DNA of 64,000 nt from NCBI RefSeq assembly GCF_001905505.1, contig NZ_LIPG01000001.1:992001-1056000 (forward strand). Reading direction: 5' to 3'. Under the pieces are notes generated by a model. The model saw nothing but the letters and a program-made list of their open reading frames with translations. It ran no database searches and was not told the DNA's origin. The position numbers and the translations under genes are program-made. Each line of letters begins with the position of its first letter. The first letter of the stretch is position 1. Origin of the DNA: Streptomyces sp. CB02058. GTDB taxonomy: Bacteria; Actinomycetota; Actinomycetes; Streptomycetales; Streptomycetaceae. Of this stretch, positions 54,611 through 63,594 are shown in pieces.

Positions 54611-54753
54611 GGCCGACTCCTTCGGTGCTCGGGGAGCGTGTCCGTACAGCGCTTCTACCGGAACGACGGGCTCCGGCAAACCTGTTCGGATGTGCGCCGG
54701 GCTTTGTGCGAGCCGATCCGGACAGTCCGCGAGCAACGGGGAGTCCGCGGTGG

Positions 54754-55950
54754 TCAGTCCTGGGCGAGCCACAGGTCGGGGCCGAACACCTCGTAGTGGA
54801 TGTCGGCGGCGGCGACCCCCTTGGTGAGCAGCTGGGAGCGGACGGCGCGCATGAACGGCAACGGCCCGCAGAGGTAGGCGTGCGTACCCGGGGCGACGGG
54901 AAGGCCGCTCAGGTCCACCGTGCCCGTCCGCTCGCCGTTGCTTCCGGGCTCCGGGTGCTCGTACCAGAAGTGCGCGGAGGCGTCGGGAAGTCCGGCCGTC
55001 AGTGCCGTGTGCTCGGTGCGCAGGGCGTGGTCGGCGGGCGACCGGTCGCCGTGCACGACGGTGACGGGCGAACGGTGTCCCTCGGCCGCCAGGTGCTCCA
55101 GCATCGACAGGATCGGGGTGCAGCCGATGCCGGCGGACGCGAGGAGCAGCGGGGCGTCGGAGCCGTCGAGCACCAGGTCGCCGTACGGTGCCGAGACGCG
55201 GAGCCGGTCACCGGCGCGCAGCCGCGCGTGCAGGTGCGCCGAGACCTCGCCCTCGGGTCCGCTCCCGTCGCGGACCCGCTTCACCGAGAAGGACCGCAGA
55301 TCTGCACCGGGCGCGCCGATGAGGCTGTACTGGCGTATCTGGTGCGCGCCGTCGGGGAGTTCGACCTGCACGGAGACGTACTGGCCCGGCCGGAACGCGG
55401 GCGCCGGCGCGCCGTCGGACGGGGTGATCCGGAAGGTGGCCACGTCGGCCGTCTCCTCGCTGCGGGAGACGACCGTCCACTCACGCCACACGTCGCCCGC
55501 CACCACGCCCTGCTGCGCGTAGAGCCGTTCCTCGATCGCGATCAGGGCGTTGGCCATCAGCCAGTAGACCTCGTCCCAGGCCGCGGCGACCTCGGGGGTG
55601 ACCGCGTCGCCGAGCACCTCGGCGATGGCGGCGAAGAGGTGGGTGTGCACGATCTCGTACTGGGGGGCGGTGATGCCCAGGGAGGCGTGCTTGTTGGCGA
55701 TCCGGCCCAGCATCACGTCGGGCCGGGTGCCGGGGTGTTCGACGAGCTGTGTGGCGAAGGCGGCTATGGACCCGGCGAGCGCCTGGCGCTGGGAGCCGGA
55801 CGCCTGGTTGCCCCGGTTGAACAGATCCCGGAGCAGCTCCGGGTGGGCCTCGAAGAGCTTGCGGTAGAAGAGGTCCGCGATGTCCCCGATGGCCGCGCCG
55901 ACGGCGGGGAGCGTGGCTCGGACGGTGACGGTCGAGGTCTCGGAGAGCAT
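54754..55950 (-). CDS. hmp: flavohemoglobin (nitric oxide dioxygenase)
   Basis: About 398 residues; GAGGAG lies seven bases before ATG 55950. The globin domain (1-140) has the distal Tyr in DLFYRKLF, Gln in NQASGSQRQALA and proximal His in NKHASLGI. An FAD domain (PGQYVSVQVELP, RQYSLIG) and an NAD domain (LLLASAGIGCTPILSML, LCGPLPFM) follow. It converts NO to nitrate. Controlled probably by the adjacent NsrR; a degenerate NsrR-like site may lie at 56004-56026. Confidence 0.94.
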   Translation of the reverse strand: MLSETSTVTVRATLPAVGAAIGDIADLFYRKLFEAHPELLRDLFNRGNQASGSQRQALAGSIAAFATQLVEHPGTRPDVMLGRIANKHASLGITAPQYEIVHTHLFAAIAEVLGDAVTPEVAAAWDEVYWLMANALIAIEERLYAQQGVVAGDVWREWTVVSRSEETADVATFRITPSDGAPAPAFRPGQYVSVQVELPDGAHQIRQYSLIGAPGADLRSFSVKRVRDGSGPEGEVSAHLHARLRAGDRLRVSAPYGDLVLDGSDAPLLLASAGIGCTPILSMLEHLAAEGHRSPVTVVHGDRSPADHALRTEHTALTAGLPDASAHFWYEHPEPGSNGERTGTVDLSGLPVAPGTHAYLCGPLPFMRAVRSQLLTKGVAAADIHYEVFGPDLWLAQD

Positions 55951-56079
55951 GCGTTGACTCCTCTGTCCGGAGGCGCCGTGCGACGGTCGCCCGGTTAATT
56001 GGTAAGTGAGATGCCTATTTTTGTGTGGCGTGACGCCGCCCGTGCGGTGTCGGGAGCGCACGAGTGGAGTGAGGGGGGA

Positions 56080-56532
56080 TCAGACGGGCGCGGGGCGGCT
56101 GCGGCTGATGCCGAGCAGCAGCGGGCCGGTGGGGGATGCGGTGAGATCGCCGACCGTCAGCGGGTCGAGGGAGGCGTAGAAGGCCTCTTCGGCCTGGCGC
56201 AGCGCGGAGCGGAGTCGGCAGGCCGAGCGCAGGGGGCACGGCGTGCTGCCCTCGCACTCGACGACCTCGCCCGGCCCTTCCAGCTGCCTGACCAGGGCGC
56301 CGATCGACGCCGACCGCCCGGCGGTGGTGAGGGAGAGCCCCCCGCCGCGGCCGCGGCGCGCGTCGACGAGGCCGAGGTGCTGGAGGCGTGCGACGACCTT
56401 GGCCGCGTGGGTGTACGGCACCTGCATGGTGTCCGCCACCTCGCGGGTGGTCGGCGGGTCCTCGCCCTCTGTCGTGACGGTGAGGCGCATCAGCACCCGC
56501 AGCGCCACATCGGTGAATCGCGTCAGCCGCAT
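56080..56532 (-). CDS. nsrR: Rrf2-family NO sensor NsrR
   Basis: 150 residues from ATG 56532. An N-terminal winged helix (MRLTRFTDVALRVLM) precedes the cluster-binding CEGSTPCPLRSACRL with three Cys at the NsrR spacing C-x5-C-x5-C. It represses hmp until its iron-sulfur cluster reacts with nitric oxide. No ribosome-binding site exists; the promoter places the transcription start at the A of the ATG, so the mRNA is probably leaderless. Confidence 0.92.
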   Translation of the reverse strand: MRLTRFTDVALRVLMRLTVTTEGEDPPTTREVADTMQVPYTHAAKVVARLQHLGLVDARRGRGGGLSLTTAGRSASIGALVRQLEGPGEVVECEGSTPCPLRSACRLRSALRQAEEAFYASLDPLTVGDLTASPTGPLLLGISRSRPAPV

Positions 56533-56538
56533 GGCGGC

Positions 56539-56570
56539 AGAATAGATAAGTTGCATCAGGGATGCAACTT
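56539..56570 (-). promoter_or_regulatory. nsrR promoter with NsrR operator
   Basis: Minus-strand TTGCAT (56567-56562) and TATTCT (56544-56539) are 17 bases apart. Between and over the -35 lies a perfect palindrome, arms AAGTTGCATC (56548-56557) and GATGCAACTT (56561-56570) with a 3-base spacer, very like S. coelicolor NsrR sites. Binding would block transcription, giving autoregulation. Confidence 0.87.
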
Positions 56571-56670
56571 AGACCGCCCATCCGCCGCCGCACCGAGGGC
56601 GTCATGATGGACGGGTGCGGCTCCGCGGAGGATGCGGGGTGCGCGAGTGCGAGAAAGGTGGTCAGCGGCC

Positions 56671-58059
56671 GTGCCGAAGCCGAACGCAGCCGACGGGATA
56701 CCGGCGAGCAAGGTCATCACCGACCCGGACAGCCTGGGCCGTTACGCACACGACGAGGCGGAGTGGGCCCCGGCCGGACGGCCGCTCGCCGTCGTGCGGC
56801 CCCAGGACACGGACGAGGTGCGGGCCGTCGTCGCGTACTGCGTCGAGCACCGCATCCCCGTGGTGCCGCGCGGCGCGGGCACGGGGCTGTCGGGCGGGGC
56901 CAACTCGGTGGACGGCGCGGTCGTCCTCTCCTTCGAGGACATGAACCGGATCCTGCGCATCGACCCGGTGGAACGGCTCGCCGTCGTCCAGCCGGGCGTC
57001 GTCAACGACGACCTGCGCGCCGCGTGCGCCGAACAGGGCCTCTGGTACCCGCCGGACCCCGCCAGCTCCCCGTGGTCCACCATCGGCGGCAACGCCGCCA
57101 CCAACGCGGGCGGCATGTGCTGCGTCAAGTACGGCGTGACCCGGGACTACGTACTCGGGCTCGAAGCGGTCAACGGCCTCGGCGAGGTCGTGCGGGTGGG
57201 GCGGCAGACCGCGAAGGGCGTCGCCGGGTACGACCTGTGCGGGCTGCTGGTCGGCTCCGAGGGCACCCTCGGCGTGATCACCGAGATCACCGTGAAGCTG
57301 CGTGGCGCGCGGCCCGCCGAGCGCACGGTGGCGGGCTTCTTCGACTCGGTGGTGGCGGCCGGCGACGCGGTGAGCAGGGTGACCGGGGCGGGCATCGTGC
57401 CCTCAGCGCTCGAACTCCTGGACCGGCACTGCCTGAAGGCCGTCGACGACTGGAAGAACATGGGGCTGTCGGCCGACGCGGACGCGATCCTGCTGGGCCG
57501 TGTGGACACCCCGGGGGCCGCCGGGGACGCCGAGGCGGAGGCGATCAGGGCCTGTTTCGCGGCGGCGGGCGCCGCCTGGGCCGAGGTGTCCACCGACCAG
57601 GCGGAGGCCGACGCCCTGTTCCAGGCCCGGCGGCTCGCCTACCCGGCGCTGGAGCGGCTCGGCCCGGTGCTCACCGAGGACGTCGTCGTACCGCGGGCCC
57701 TGGTGCCCCGGATGCTGGCGCGCGTCGAGGAGATCGCCCGCGAGCACGACGTACGCATCGCCAACATCGCCCATGCAGGCGACGGCAACCTCCACCCCCT
57801 CATCATCACCGAGCCCGGCGACGAGGCGGCCCGGGCACGCGCCCAGCTCGCCTTCGAGGACATCCTCGACGCGGCGATCTCCTTCGGCGGGACCGTCACC
57901 GGTGAACACGGTGTGGGCCTGCTGAAGATGGGCGGCATGAACCGCGAGGTGGGCACGGTCAACCTCGCCATGCAGCGCGCGGTCAAGGCCGCCCTGGACC
58001 CGTACGGCATCCTCAACCCGGGCAAGGTCGTCGCGTCGGGGGCGCCGCTGTCCGGCTGA
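56671..58059 (+). CDS. FAD-binding oxidase/dehydrogenase (GlcD-type)
   Basis: About 462 residues from GTG 56671; ATG 56632 is in frame. The PCMH-type FAD domain shows VVPRGAGTGLSGGANSV and STIGGNAATNAGGMCCVKYG. The C-terminal FAD-linked oxidase domain ends with IANIAHAGDGNLHPLI and GEHGVGLLKMGGM. It oxidises a 2-hydroxy acid such as glycolate or D-lactate. Divergent from nsrR. Confidence 0.88.
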   Translation: MPKPNAADGIPASKVITDPDSLGRYAHDEAEWAPAGRPLAVVRPQDTDEVRAVVAYCVEHRIPVVPRGAGTGLSGGANSVDGAVVLSFEDMNRILRIDPVERLAVVQPGVVNDDLRAACAEQGLWYPPDPASSPWSTIGGNAATNAGGMCCVKYGVTRDYVLGLEAVNGLGEVVRVGRQTAKGVAGYDLCGLLVGSEGTLGVITEITVKLRGARPAERTVAGFFDSVVAAGDAVSRVTGAGIVPSALELLDRHCLKAVDDWKNMGLSADADAILLGRVDTPGAAGDAEAEAIRACFAAAGAAWAEVSTDQAEADALFQARRLAYPALERLGPVLTEDVVVPRALVPRMLARVEEIAREHDVRIANIAHAGDGNLHPLIITEPGDEAARARAQLAFEDILDAAISFGGTVTGEHGVGLLKMGGMNREVGTVNLAMQRAVKAALDPYGILNPGKVVASGAPLSG

Positions 58060-58107
58060 CCCCGGCCCGGGCAAGGCCGTCGCGCGTCGGGGCGCCGCCG
58101 TCCGTCC
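58017..58107. repeat. imperfect duplication of the oxidase gene's 3' end
   Basis: About 40 bases beginning CCCGGGCAAGG occur at 58017, spanning the stop codon, and again from 58066, just past it, with small differences. Confidence 0.65.
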
Positions 58108-58114
58108 GGCCGCG

Positions 58115-59260
58115 CTAACGCAGGGGCTCGCTGAGTTCGACGGCCCGCAGAGCCGCCGCGAGCGCCTGCTCGTCGCCGACGTCGAGCGCCGTGTCGGTCA
58201 GCTTGATGACGTGCTCGTCGCCGTGCGCCAGGGCCTGTTCGAAGACCTCCTCGGGCGTGAGGGAGACCGGCGGGACGTGGACCACCGCCGCGTCGGGCGC
58301 GTACATGGCGGTGACCGCGGCGGACGCGGTCCAGGCCGCCCGGAGGCTCGGCACCCACAGGGCGCGGGGGAGTGCGGGGAGGGTGCGCAGGACGGCGTTG
58401 GGGGCCGTCGCGGCGTGCACCATCATCGTCTCCTGGCCGTGCCCGTGGGTGGCGTACCGGTGGGTGGCCGCCCGCACCAGCTCCGTGAGCCGGCGGTGCG
58501 CCTCGTCCGGGTCGGTGACGGAGGCGGCCCACACCGGCAGGCTCGTCACGCGCCCGAGCCGGGTGGGGAACCCGCCCTCCCGCTCGGCGATGGGCCGTAC
58601 GGCGTCGAGGGCCCCGGCGGCGCTGTCGGCGCCCGCGACGGGGGCCAGGCCGGTGACGGGATGGTGGCGTGCGGCCCAGTAACCGAGGCCGTGCGCCAGC
58701 TCGTCCAGCCTCGGACCGGTGCTCTCGCCGGCCAGCAGGGTGCGCACCGCGTGGCCGACGCGGATCGCGGGGTGCGTCGATCCCCCGTACATGCCGGGCA
58801 GGAGCCGGGGCCACCACTGGGCGAGCACGTCGCGCCAGGGGCGCTCGGCGATCTCCCGGCCGAAGTAGCCGATCCAGTCGGCGGCGCGGCGCGGATCGCC
58901 CAGTGCGTCATGCCAGTCGAGGTCCGTGACCGGCTTCACGGCCGGGGGGAACTCCTCCAGCCTGGAGGCGTACACATCGAGCCAGCGGTGCACCGAGCGC
59001 GCCTGTCCGTTGGCTGCGAGCGCCTCCACGGCCATGGGCGCGTGGTTGGTGAGCCTGCCGAGCCGCTCGGGGCCGGAGGTGTGCAGGCGCTGGAGGGCTT
59101 CGTCGAGGGTGCCGGTCGTGTCCGCGCCGCGTGCTCGGTCCGTGTCCGCGCCGGCCGCTGTGGTGCGGGGCGTGCCGGACGCGTCCGTTCCGGATGCTCG
59201 GGCCGTGTCCGTGCCGGGTGTTCCGGTCGTCTTCGCGTCGAGTGTGCCGGTCGTATCCAT
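58115..59260 (-). CDS. questin oxidase family protein
   Basis: About 381 residues from ATG 59260. The first 58 residues are a low-complexity Thr/Gly/Ala/Asp head in which DTTGTLD occurs twice (residues 2-8 and near 47). The folded part has family-like HPAIRVGHAVRTLL, LGYWAARHHPVTGL and MMVHAATAPNAV segments rich in conserved His. Fungal members do Baeyer-Villiger cleavage of questin; the bacterial substrate is unknown. Confidence 0.8.
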   Translation of the reverse strand: MDTTGTLDAKTTGTPGTDTARASGTDASGTPRTTAAGADTDRARGADTTGTLDEALQRLHTSGPERLGRLTNHAPMAVEALAANGQARSVHRWLDVYASRLEEFPPAVKPVTDLDWHDALGDPRRAADWIGYFGREIAERPWRDVLAQWWPRLLPGMYGGSTHPAIRVGHAVRTLLAGESTGPRLDELAHGLGYWAARHHPVTGLAPVAGADSAAGALDAVRPIAEREGGFPTRLGRVTSLPVWAASVTDPDEAHRRLTELVRAATHRYATHGHGQETMMVHAATAPNAVLRTLPALPRALWVPSLRAAWTASAAVTAMYAPDAAVVHVPPVSLTPEEVFEQALAHGDEHVIKLTDTALDVGDEQALAAALRAVELSEPLR

Positions 59261-59528
59261 GCCGGGAACGCTAGGCGGCCGGGCCTCGGCGGCGTAACGG
59301 TCGGAAGCCCCAGCCGCGGCGGACCGGGGTCCTAGGTCCGGGGGCCCGGTTCCGGCTCTCCCGCGGTCCGTACGACGGCGCCCGTCCGCCCGACATGTCC
59401 GCGGCCGGGTGCGGGCAATGTGCCCCGCCCAAGCCCGATTAGTCACACTCTTTTGTGTAATAGCGCACGGCGTCCTCCGGCTGGAAGGCTTCTTCTCGCA
59501 GGTCAGCTCATGATCGAGAGGATGTCGG

Positions 59529-60935
59529 ATGTCCGTTGGTGAAGAGGTTCGCGACACGCAGCCGCCGCCGCAGCAGAGTCTCGGCACAGCGGCTGCGCGG
59601 AACCTCGCGACGACCACCAAGTCCGCCCCGCAGATGCAGGAGATCACCTCCCGGTGGCTGCTGCGCACGCTGCCGTGGGTGCAGGTGCAGGGCGGCACGT
59701 ACAGGGTGAACCGCCGGCTGAGCTACTCGGTCGGAGACGGCAGGGTGACGTTCGTCCAGACGGGCGACCGGGTCACGGTCATCCCCGCCGAGCTCGGCGA
59801 GCTTCCCGCCCTGCGCGACTTCGGGGACGAGGACGTGCTGGCCGAGCTGGCGCGCAGGTGCGAACAGCGTGATGTCGAGGCGGGCGAGGTCCTCGCCGCC
59901 GCGGGCGACGCGGCGGACCGCGTCCATCTGCTGGCCCACGGCAAGATCGAGAAGATCGGCTCCGGCCCGTACGGCGACGAGACGGTGCTCGGAGTCCTCG
60001 CGGACGGCGCCTACTTCGGCGACCACGTCCTGGTCGACGGGGACGCGACCTGGGAGTACACGGCCCGCGCGGTGACCGCCTGCACGCTGCTGACCCTGCG
60101 CCGGTCGGACGTGCTCAATCTCGCCGCCCGCGCGGACTCGCTCCGCGACCACCTCGCCGGGCTGCTCGCCATCCCGCACCAGCGCACCAACCGCTACGGC
60201 GAGGCGGAGATCGACCTCTCCGCCGGGCATGTGGGGGAGGCCGTCGTCCCGCACACCTTCGTGGACTACGACGCGGCGCCACGCGAGTACGAACTGAGCG
60301 TCGCCCAGACCGTGCTGAAGGTCCACAGCAGGGTGGCCGACCTCTACAACCAGCCGATGAACCAGACCGAGCAGCAGTTGCGGCTCACGGTCGAGGCGCT
60401 GCGTGAGCGCCAGGAGCACGAGCTCATCAACAACAGGGAGTTCGGACTCCTCAACAACTGCGACTACGGACAGCGGCTCCAGCCGCACGACGGAGCGCCC
60501 GGCCCCGACGACATGGACGAACTCCTGTCGAGGCGGCGCGGATCGAAACTCTTCCTCGCACATCCCCGGGCCATCGCCGCCTTCGGCCGCGAGTGCAACA
60601 AGCGCGGCCTCGTGCCGGAGACCGTCGAGGTCGGCGGACAGCATGTGTCCGCGTGGCGCGGGGTGCCGATCTTCCCGTGCAACAAGATCCCGGTCACCGA
60701 CGCCCGCACCACGTCGATCATCTGCATGAGGACCGGTGAGGAGAACCAGGGAGTCATCGGACTCCAGCAGAGCGGAATCCCGGACGAGATCGAGCCGAGC
60801 CTCTCGGTCCGCTTCATGGGCATCGACGAGCAGGCGATCATCTCCTACCTCGTCACGGCGTACTACTCCGCCGCGATCCTGGTGCCCGATGCCCTCGGCG
60901 TCCTGGAGAACGTGGAGGTGAGCCGCTGGCGGTGA
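59529..60935 (+). CDS. eshA: family 2B encapsulin shell protein, EshA-like
   Basis: 468 residues; GAGAGG lies seven bases before ATG 59529. An N-terminal HK97-fold arm ([20 protein letters not shown]) is interrupted by a cyclic-nucleotide-binding domain at about 95-210 ([30 protein letters not shown]), and the HK97-type shell domain resumes ([20 protein letters not shown] ... GLLNNCDYG). This insertion defines family 2B encapsulins. In Streptomyces EshA is reported as a large homomultimer tied to antibiotic production. Its stop overlaps a possible start of the polyprenyl synthase gene. Confidence 0.9.
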   Translation: MSVGEEVRDTQPPPQQSLGTAAARNLATTTKSAPQMQEITSRWLLRTLPWVQVQGGTYRVNRRLSYSVGDGRVTFVQTGDRVTVIPAELGELPALRDFGDEDVLAELARRCEQRDVEAGEVLAAAGDAADRVHLLAHGKIEKIGSGPYGDETVLGVLADGAYFGDHVLVDGDATWEYTARAVTACTLLTLRRSDVLNLAARADSLRDHLAGLLAIPHQRTNRYGEAEIDLSAGHVGEAVVPHTFVDYDAAPREYELSVAQTVLKVHSRVADLYNQPMNQTEQQLRLTVEALRERQEHELINNREFGLLNNCDYGQRLQPHDGAPGPDDMDELLSRRRGSKLFLAHPRAIAAFGRECNKRGLVPETVEVGGQHVSAWRGVPIFPCNKIPVTDARTTSIICMRTGEENQGVIGLQQSGIPDEIEPSLSVRFMGIDEQAIISYLVTAYYSAAILVPDALGVLENVEVSRWR

Positions 60936-61024
60936 CGCTCCCCGGGGCCCGGGCGGTGTCCGCCCGGGCCCTGGCAGGCCGAGGCCGCGACCAAGGTGCC
61001 CCGAGGCGCCCGGAAGGAGTGACC

Positions 61025-62074
61025 GTGACCATGACCAGTACGGATGCCGCGATGGAGGGGCGCAAGGCCGCCGTGCTCCTGGAGCACACCCGCAGTGCCG
61101 TCGACCCCCATCTCAGAGCAGCCGTCGAATCCCTGCCCGGGGCGATCCGCCGGGTCGCCATGTACCACTTCGGATGGCAGAACGCCGACGGGACACCCGC
61201 GTCCGGCCAGGCCGGCAAGGCCATCAGACCCGCACTCGTGCTGTCCGCCGTCCGTGCGCTGGGCGGCGACCCGGAGGCCGCGATGAGGGCGGCCGTCGCC
61301 GTCGAGCTCGCGCACAACTTCACCCTGCTCCACGACGACGTCATCGACGAGGACACCACCCGTCGCCACCGGCCCACGGCCTGGGCGGTGTTCGGTGTGC
61401 CGGACGCCGTCATCACGGGCGACGCCATGCTCGCACTGGCGCTGCGGTTGCTGGCGGACGACCCGGACCCCGCCTCCGTGCAGGCCTCCGTGCGGCTCGC
61501 CACCTGCATCGTCGAGCTCTGCGCGGGACAGCAGGCCGACTGCGCCCTGGAGGAGCGTGGCCCGGAGGACGTCACGCTGGACGAGTGCCAGGCCATGGCG
61601 ATGGCCAAGACGGGCGCCCTGCTCGGCTGTGCCTGCGCCATGGGCGCCCTCTACGCCGGGGCGGAGGAGCGGGTGGTGCGGGCCATGGACGGCTTCGGCC
61701 GGGAGGCGGGCCTCGCCTTCCAGCTCATCGACGATCTGATCGGCATCTGGGGGGACACCGACCGCACGGGGAAGCCGGCCGGGGCGGATCTGACCGCCCA
61801 CAAGAAGTCTCTTCCGGTGGTCGCGGCGCTCACCTCGGGCACCCCGGCCTCGGACGAGCTTGCGGCGCTCTACAGAGGCGCCATGAACACCCAGGAAGAG
61901 GTGAGGAGGGCCGCCGACGCGGTCGACCGGGCCGGCGGACGGGACTGGGCGCAGACCGCCGCCGCCGACCGGATGGCCCGAGCGGTCCACCATCTGTCCG
62001 TCGCGGTGCCCGGCACGTCCGCTGCCGGAGATCTGCTGGCCCTGGCGGAGTTCGTCACCCGCAGGACGCACTGA
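61025..62074 (+). CDS. polyprenyl synthase, probable encapsulin cargo
   Basis: About 349 residues from GTG 61025 (AAGGAG five bases upstream). A GTG at 60932 overlapping the shell gene stop adds 31 Ala/Arg/Gly-rich residues. Isoprenyl diphosphate synthase core: GKAIRPALVLSAVRALGG, the first Asp motif LLHDDVIDED, and a second motif FQLIDDLIGIWGDTDRTGKPAGADLTAHKKSL (in blocks) where the third Asp of DDxxD is Gly. It condenses isopentenyl diphosphate with allylic primers. Family 2 encapsulins carry such enzymes as cargo. Confidence 0.88.
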   Translation: MTMTSTDAAMEGRKAAVLLEHTRSAVDPHLRAAVESLPGAIRRVAMYHFGWQNADGTPASGQAGKAIRPALVLSAVRALGGDPEAAMRAAVAVELAHNFTLLHDDVIDEDTTRRHRPTAWAVFGVPDAVITGDAMLALALRLLADDPDPASVQASVRLATCIVELCAGQQADCALEERGPEDVTLDECQAMAMAKTGALLGCACAMGALYAGAEERVVRAMDGFGREAGLAFQLIDDLIGIWGDTDRTGKPAGADLTAHKKSLPVVAALTSGTPASDELAALYRGAMNTQEEVRRAADAVDRAGGRDWAQTAAADRMARAVHHLSVAVPGTSAAGDLLALAEFVTRRTH

Positions 62075-62113
62075 CCGTGGGCGCCCGTGACCGGCCCCGG
62101 CGCACAACTCTAG

Positions 62114-62149
62114 GATTCCCTGCGTCAGTTGGGTCAGAACCAGGGAATC
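62114..62149 (+). repeat. inverted repeat over GNAT ribosome-binding site
   Basis: GATTCCCTG (62114-62122) and CAGGGAATC (62141-62149) are perfect complements 18 bases apart. The right arm contains the AGGGA that would serve the ATG at 62151. Confidence 0.6.
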
Positions 62150-62150
62150 G

Positions 62151-62765
62151 ATGGGGGCGGGACCGGTCATGGGCGTACGGATACGGCAGGCGGACGAGCG
62201 GGACAGGGGCCAGGTCGTAGGGATTCTGGAAGAGGCGTTCCACGATGATCCGGTGAGCAGCTGGGTGTTCCCGGACGAGGACCACCGGCGGGCGGTGCAC
62301 GGCAGGTTCCTCGGTGTCTTCGCCGACGTCGCGCTGGAGGAGGGCCGTATCGACCTGCTGGAGGACGGCGTCGCCGCCGCGCTCTGGCTCTCGGTGCCCG
62401 CCGGCGAACCGGAGGAGGAGGACGACACCCCCGCGCTCATGAGGGAGACCGCCGACCCCGACAACGAACGGGCGGAGCTGGTGGGCAGACTGACCGGTGC
62501 CGTCCATCCCCACGACCGCGCGCACGCCTACCTGTTGATGATCGGTGTCCGTCCCGAACGCCAGGGGGAGGGCCTCGGCGAGGAGCTGATGAGAGGGGTC
62601 CTCGAGCAGTGCGACAGGGAGGGGACCCCCGTCTATCTGGAGGCGAGCAGCGAGCGCAGCCGCGGTCTCTACGAGCGGCTCGGGTTCACCTTCATGGGAC
62701 GGACGGTCGATCTGCCGGAGGGCCCGGCCATGTGGCCCATGTGGCGTGAGCCGAAGCCCCGCTGA
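62151..62765 (+). CDS. GNAT N-acetyltransferase
   Basis: About 204 residues from ATG 62151; ATG 62169 (MGVRIRQADE) is equally possible. The acetyl-CoA loop is IGVRPERQGEGLGEELMRGV, and YLEASSERSRGLYERLGF is the usual C-terminal element. It lies 76 bases after the polyprenyl synthase gene and may belong to the same transcript. Substrate unknown. Confidence 0.87.
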   Translation: MGAGPVMGVRIRQADERDRGQVVGILEEAFHDDPVSSWVFPDEDHRRAVHGRFLGVFADVALEEGRIDLLEDGVAAALWLSVPAGEPEEEDDTPALMRETADPDNERAELVGRLTGAVHPHDRAHAYLLMIGVRPERQGEGLGEELMRGVLEQCDREGTPVYLEASSERSRGLYERLGFTFMGRTVDLPEGPAMWPMWREPKPR

Positions 62766-62843
62766 CCGGTATTCAGTCACCGGGCGGACAAAGGGGAGGG
62801 TGCCGCCGGGAAGGGGCGGGGGCACGGGCTACAGTCCCTGCTC

Positions 62844-63512
62844 ATGACAGATGAGTCGTGGGCAGGCTGGTACCGGGACCGTCATGGTTCCGCGGCCGTC
62901 GTTTTCACCACGGACGGGCAGCAGCTCCGTATCCGCGTCCGGGGCACGGACTTCGAGGGCGAGAGCTTCGACGCGCTCGGCCCGGTGGCCGGCGCACAGG
63001 TCCAGGACGGGGTGTTCGACCTGGTGGACGGTGTGCTCGGCGACTGTGTGCTGGAGTGGGACCTCCCGCTCCCGGTCCTCGTGTCCGGCACGGTCCGCCA
63101 GGCCACGCTCGGGTGCCTGCTGTCGCTGCGCAGGGCCGACCCGGACCTGTATCTCGCGCTCCATCTGGACGGCGCGGTCTACGAGTCCAACCGCGCCGAG
63201 GGCGACTTCGCCGCCGCGCTGGCCACGGTCCAGCGGATCCTGCCGCCGGACATGCATCTGCAGACATGCATCGCCTGCGCCTTCTCCGACTACTTCCCGG
63301 CTCCGGTCCGCGGGCTCTCGGGCGGGCTCGCCTGCTTCCGCGGTGCGAAGGACGCCTACCGCGACGTGGCGGGCGGCGAGGACGTCGCCGGGCTGTGGGA
63401 CCGGCGCACCGGGTTCGTCCAGGAGATATGGAGCTGCCGGGAGTTCGAACCGCGCCCCGCGCACGGCGCGGGCACGGGGCACCGGGGAGCCTTCCCGCTC
63501 GAACACGCCTGA
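62844..63512 (+). CDS. uncharacterised protein (DUF6304-like)
   Basis: 222 residues from ATG 62844. Mixed alpha/beta without transmembrane segments. The middle is GCLLSLRRADPDLYLALHLD, and a CIACAFSDYFPAP segment with two Cys is followed by CFRGAKDAYRDV. I recall similar streptomycete proteins labelled DUF6304 but cannot verify it. Function unknown. Confidence 0.7.
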   Translation: MTDESWAGWYRDRHGSAAVVFTTDGQQLRIRVRGTDFEGESFDALGPVAGAQVQDGVFDLVDGVLGDCVLEWDLPLPVLVSGTVRQATLGCLLSLRRADPDLYLALHLDGAVYESNRAEGDFAAALATVQRILPPDMHLQTCIACAFSDYFPAPVRGLSGGLACFRGAKDAYRDVAGGEDVAGLWDRRTGFVQEIWSCREFEPRPAHGAGTGHRGAFPLEHA

Positions 63513-63594
63513 AGGGCCCCGGGCCGGGAGTTCCCCGTTCTGCCGAGGGCGAGTTCCCGTTTCCCCCGCGCGCGGCGCGGGGCACGCTCACCGC

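Noticed and set aside
58115..62074. Questin oxidase plus polyprenyl synthase as a secondary-metabolite cluster
   Set aside because: Genes are on opposite strands with a 268-base gap, and no polyketide, cyclase or tailoring genes are present.
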